64,000 nucleotides of DNA from Phytoseiulus persimilis (Eukaryota; Arthropoda; Arachnida; Mesostigmata; Phytoseiidae), in NCBI GenBank assembly GCA_037576195.1, contig CM075102.1, positions 17,480,745-17,544,744 of the forward strand, in the 5' to 3' direction. The notes beneath the pieces are model-generated. The model did not search any database, was not told where the DNA came from, and saw only the letters and a program-made list of their open reading frames with translations. Position numbers and translations under genes: made by a program. Below, piece by piece: positions 60,304 through 64,000 of this stretch (position 1 is the first letter of the stretch; each line of letters begins with the position of its first letter).

Positions 60304-63300
60304 GGACATGAAATTCGCGCCATTCACCTGAAGCTCATCACTTCCGGAAATTTCCAATGCAAGCGGCAACATTGTCAGATATTTCGAGGAGGCCAAGAAC
60401 GCAAGGACGGTCTTATCCGGTCCTATTTATCAGAGAAGAGCTCCAACTCTGACCAGTTGAGGCTCCGGAGAACATGGAGTATAAAATCTGCATCTAGTTT
60501 GCCCAGTCTCCGAGTATATGCCTCAGTTATTATGTTCGCTACATTAATCCACCCATACCATTCTTCCACTGTGATGGATAGCGTAATAATGACGGAATGG
60601 TTCTCAAATCACGAGTAATGGAATCTTCGACACTATCCTCAAGTTATGGGCGTTTCACTGTACGGAAAGTTCTTCATGGGGCTTTGGTGGTACTCGAAGC
60701 TTCGGGCTTTCTCGATTTTCTAGAGAGACAGACAGAGAGTATGCACATTAGCTGCCAGCTTGAGGGGAGTTGGTGGTAATTCTGATATCCAGGTCGATGA
60801 TCCAATTTCCGCCTCTGACTTCGCGGGCGTCGAATTGGCTTCACAAAGTTCCCCCACAAAGCAGTCGGAACTGTATAGCGGACTCGTGCGAAGATGAAGT
60901 TCGTTCCGGATTTCCCGCATCTGGCGATTCTTACGGAGTCCTTAACTCAACTGGATCGGCCATGTGTCTGTCAGGTTGGGAGTCGAGCGATTGTGTACGT
61001 AGAAGCGAGCGTGATGCTGTCAACGGCAACTAAGGAGGATAGCCGAGCAGTGACCCATGGATGGAATCGATGCATCCTACAGGTGGAAATCACAATCTAA
61101 GCACTGTTAAACCCGACTTCATTCATGCATCCAGAACCAGGAGTCTCCTGCGAGGTTTCCGAAATGATGTATGGGCCTGACGGGCAATCGGAGCCGGATT
61201 TTTGTTTCAAGTCCGGGAGCTCGAAACAATTGTTCTCGAAACGCGCGCCGTCTCGAAACCCACACTCTCGAAGCCTCAGTTCGCGGGTGTGCTTGAGGCC
61301 GTTAAGGCCTCTCCGCCAAGCGGGGATTCCCGAAAAGGACTGAAATAATTTGGGTGTGCGGGTCACAAAGCACTGTCGGACATTCCCATCCCAACTTATC
61401 GGGCTATCACACCAAGTAATAATCTGGAGTATTCTTGCTTCTTCAATCATTCCTGAGACGTCATGGATTTGTATCAGATGTGAGAGATCCATTCGTTCAG
61501 CGCTTCCATGGCAATCGAAATCGATCCCCATCGACGGTGAAAGATGATTCATGATGGGTTTTCACCCGCTCCTCTCGAAACCACGGTGCCAGCCCTCAAG
61601 GTTGTCTGTGGTTCGCACCACGAAACTCCTCTCGGAGATGTGGAGGGGGCTGTGGATCCGCCTTTGGAAATTCCCATTCGTGAAGAAAGGCGTTCACGAA
61701 TTTTGGCATACCCCCTGAACTACGCGCAGCCTGAGTTCTCGGGCCTGCGAATTTCAAGATGAAGAGGTTCCAGAGTTCCGGGTATTCGGGAACTCATTTT
61801 TCCGGGGCTGTTATGTACAAGGGAATTGCAGCAGCCAGCGTCAACTCCTCATGAATCCCATCAGTCTCGAGTCGTGCCAGTGCGGAATATTCGCTGCGCA
61901 TGTTCCACCCACGCAGAGCCTATTCCATTGATGAACAAAGTGACGCGACGTGACTGTGTTCCTCCCACATGGTACTCGTCGATCCACGCGATGTGTTGGC
62001 GCCCATGCGTGCAACAGGAACATCGGGTGTCCAGCCGTGTTCGCTGCACAAGATTAGCCTAAATCAGAGATTGAAATCAACCGCAAATCTGTGAAACTGC
62101 GGTTATCGATCAATCGATAATCGCAAGATGGTGGCCGGTTTTAGCCGCGATTAAATAACCACAGTCCCGAGACAAGGTATTTCACGTATGGTTCAGCGAC
62201 TTATGAACATCTCGACACGCACATTACGGTGGAGTCCGAAGTTCACCGGAGCTGGGAACCAATGTACACAATCGAGAAAAAAGCTTCATGAGAATGCGCG
62301 AGTTACCTACGGTCAGCATGAGCGAATCATCCCTCCCCAATCTCTGTTATCACGATTCGAGCGGGAATTTCCTTGCAACGAGTAAAAAGACAAACGAATC
62401 TATATTCCCCGAATGTTCACCTCAACGGAACACATTTTTCTGAGGTTTGGTTTGCGTGAAGACCAGAAACTCTGATCGGATCCTTGACGATGTTTCGGCC
62501 TCTGTTTCGTACGATGTCTTTCCATTATGTGGAGAGGTACGCTGAAATCTCGCTCAGATTGAGCGGGCAGCGTTTTACATACACGCGAGGAAGTCCGTGA
62601 GTATTGCAAGTTTCCAAGCACGGGTAAGCTATCGCTGCCATGCCTAGCCCAGATCAATCACATAATCCGTGGGAAAGGACGACAGAACTGTCTGTGACGC
62701 ACTGAAAGTCAGCCACGAAAATCTTCACATGTTGTTCCAGTTTCGATGATAGCATAGAAAGGCCTTCGCTGCGCGAATTCTAAATAATGATAGCCGTTCA
62801 TGAGCCACACGGGAAGTCAACATACATACCAACGAATGAGTGTAGATTGAGCCCCAAGTGAGATACAGGGTCTCGTTTTCCATCTCCTTTTGAGGAGTAT
62901 CGAGCGTAAACGCCTATCCTCGAGATGTACTTTGATTTTGGAGGCGAAACTCTAAATAGCTGAATCTCTACGATCGTAGCCCAGGTTTCCAACTTCGCTG
63001 CTCACACGGACTTCCAGCTGTTCTGCCACGCAATCGGCGCAGGAGAATGTTTTTATGAGAGTCTCTCAGAGTCTCATGATCTTGTTGGAAGTTCTCGCAA
63101 AGACTGAACGATAGTAAAAGATGGTCATCCTTAACGGTAGGTGCATAACGCGTTGAATCTCGCTGTTGCGAACGTGAATTTTGCCCCGACCTCTCCCTGT
63201 TATCAGAAACGAGTTCCACTGATGGATTTAGGGCGCATTGTGTTGGATCAGGCAGCTACTACTTAAGTGCCACCGATCAAGGAGAATGCCATCTCGGTCT

Positions 63301-63319
63301 GCTGCCTCAACGAGTCAAT
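60304..63319. other. Stretch without a recognisable gene
   Basis: Frames reach 151 codons (minus, 61552-61097) but lack family signatures. A near-palindrome, TTATCGAT-CA-ATCGATAA, lies at 62103-62120. The promoter of the chitin-binding gene should be in the last few hundred bases; no TATA box is obvious. Confidence 0.45.
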
Positions 63320-63952
63320 ATGCGATTCTACTTGCTCTTCGCCGTTGCCCTGTTCAAGGTCGCGGACGCAGGTTAGTGCGGAACGGTTCAGATTGTGATC
63401 CAATGTCTGATGTAGATCCGATGCCTGTTGTCAAACGGGAAAACCTCTCGCGCACAGGTTTCGCGTGTCCGAAGATGGACGGTTTGTTCCCCCACATGAC
63501 GAGATGTCACTTGTTCATACAGTGTGTGAATCAATACCCCTACGTATTGGAGTGTCCGATCGGACTTCATTTCGACCCAAGGAAAAATTTGTGCGACTGG
63601 CCCTCTGAGGCCGGATGCACACTGGAGGTAATTTGTTTTCCATCATGAATGAGCTCCGGCTGTCTCGCAACTAACGCTTCTTTGTTCCCAATCGATGTCA
63701 CAAAATCAACAGGATCCTCAAAGCGAGCACCAAACGGAGAGTCAAGATAGAATCGTAGACGCTACTATCGGAGATGTTAGCACTGAGGATTACGAGGAAA
63801 GGAGAGAAGCAACCGCCTTCACGGATGACTATACCCAGGAGGACGATTGGGGTACGGAAACCCCTGCCGGGGACTTCGAAAATCATACCTCCGACAATCA
63901 AACGGAACAATCAGCGGGAAGAATGGCCTCACCTGAGTTCTTCGCTGAATAA
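63320..63952 (+). CDS. Small secreted protein with one peritrophin-A (ChtBD2) chitin-binding domain
   Basis: Three exons, 63320-63371, 63458-63627 and 63713-63952, join in frame (phases 1 and 0) to 153 residues. Exon 1 is a signal peptide (MRFYLLFAVALFKVADA). Exon 2 is almost exactly one type-2 chitin-binding domain, with six cysteines in CPKMDG, TRCHLFIQCVN, ECPIGLHFDP, NLCDWP and GCTLE, and the aromatic residues expected for sugar contact. Exon 3 encodes an acidic, Gln/Thr/Glu-rich tail (TEDYEERREATAFTDDYTQE) of about 79 residues without structure I can name. The protein should be secreted and bind chitin in cuticle or peritrophic lining. AATAAA overlaps the stop codon (63948-63953). Whether exon 3 is truly the last exon is less sure. 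Confidence 0.85.
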
Positions 63953-63953
63953 A
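63948..63953 (+). terminator. AATAAA overlapping the stop codon of the chitin-binding gene
   Basis: The hexamer includes the TAA stop. If used, the 3' UTR would be only 10-30 bases; another signal may lie beyond the window. Confidence 0.35.
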
Positions 63954-64000
63954 TGTTTCTGCCGGAGGGAAGGTTCTACCGATTGAAAGGCAGGAATGCA

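Overview
The window looks like arthropod nuclear DNA, most likely from a chelicerate and plausibly a phytoseiid or related mesostigmatan mite. The reasons are a roughly 50% GC base composition, compact genes with short GT-AG introns (often 75-130 bases), an interstitial TTAGG telomere-type array, an AAPV-rich cuticle protein, a peritrophin-type chitin-binding protein and two gustatory receptors of the arthropod family. The species assignment is inference; the arthropod assignment is well supported.

Layout. The left edge (1 to about 790) is the 3' part of a LINE on the minus strand. Two paralogous gustatory receptor genes lie head to tail on the minus strand (about 4.65-6.49 kb and 7.84-9.73 kb), sharing exon structure and exon 2 length. 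From about 9.7 to 30.5 kb I find no convincing host gene. That stretch holds a fold-back element with a TTAGG array in its loop (15.3-15.8 kb), a decayed pogo/Tigger-like transposase (18.6-19.0 kb), short palindromes and simple repeats. At 30.6-32.9 kb there is a five-exon LRR-Ig membrane protein (kekkon type) whose last exon carries an apparent one-base frame change. At 35.43-41.98 kb there is a 6.5 kb non-autonomous Helitron filled almost entirely by about 138 copies of a 45-base minisatellite.

The most solid gene is the ten-exon SMARCC/moira subunit of the SWI/SNF (BAF) chromatin remodeller (44.29-48.34 kb), which reads through without a break for 884 codons. Downstream is a four-exon, 186-codon helical protein that I cannot name (49.8-50.75 kb). 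A diverged 0.75 kb dispersed repeat is present twice in the same orientation, about 8.4 kb apart; one copy ends about 220 bases before the SMARCC start codon. The right part holds an AAPV-repeat cuticle protein (56.28-56.75 kb), CG-rich short repeats, a seemingly whole Tc1 transposon with paired (IR/DR-type) ends and an unbroken DD34E transposase (58.70-60.30 kb), and a small secreted chitin-binding protein with an acidic tail (63.3-63.95 kb).

The host genes do not form a pathway: taste receptors, an adhesion/signalling receptor, a chromatin remodeller subunit and two extracellular-matrix proteins are simply neighbours. The most unusual content is the mobile DNA: the Helitron that has become a satellite-like array, the fold-back element around telomere-type repeats, and the intact-looking Tc1 element.
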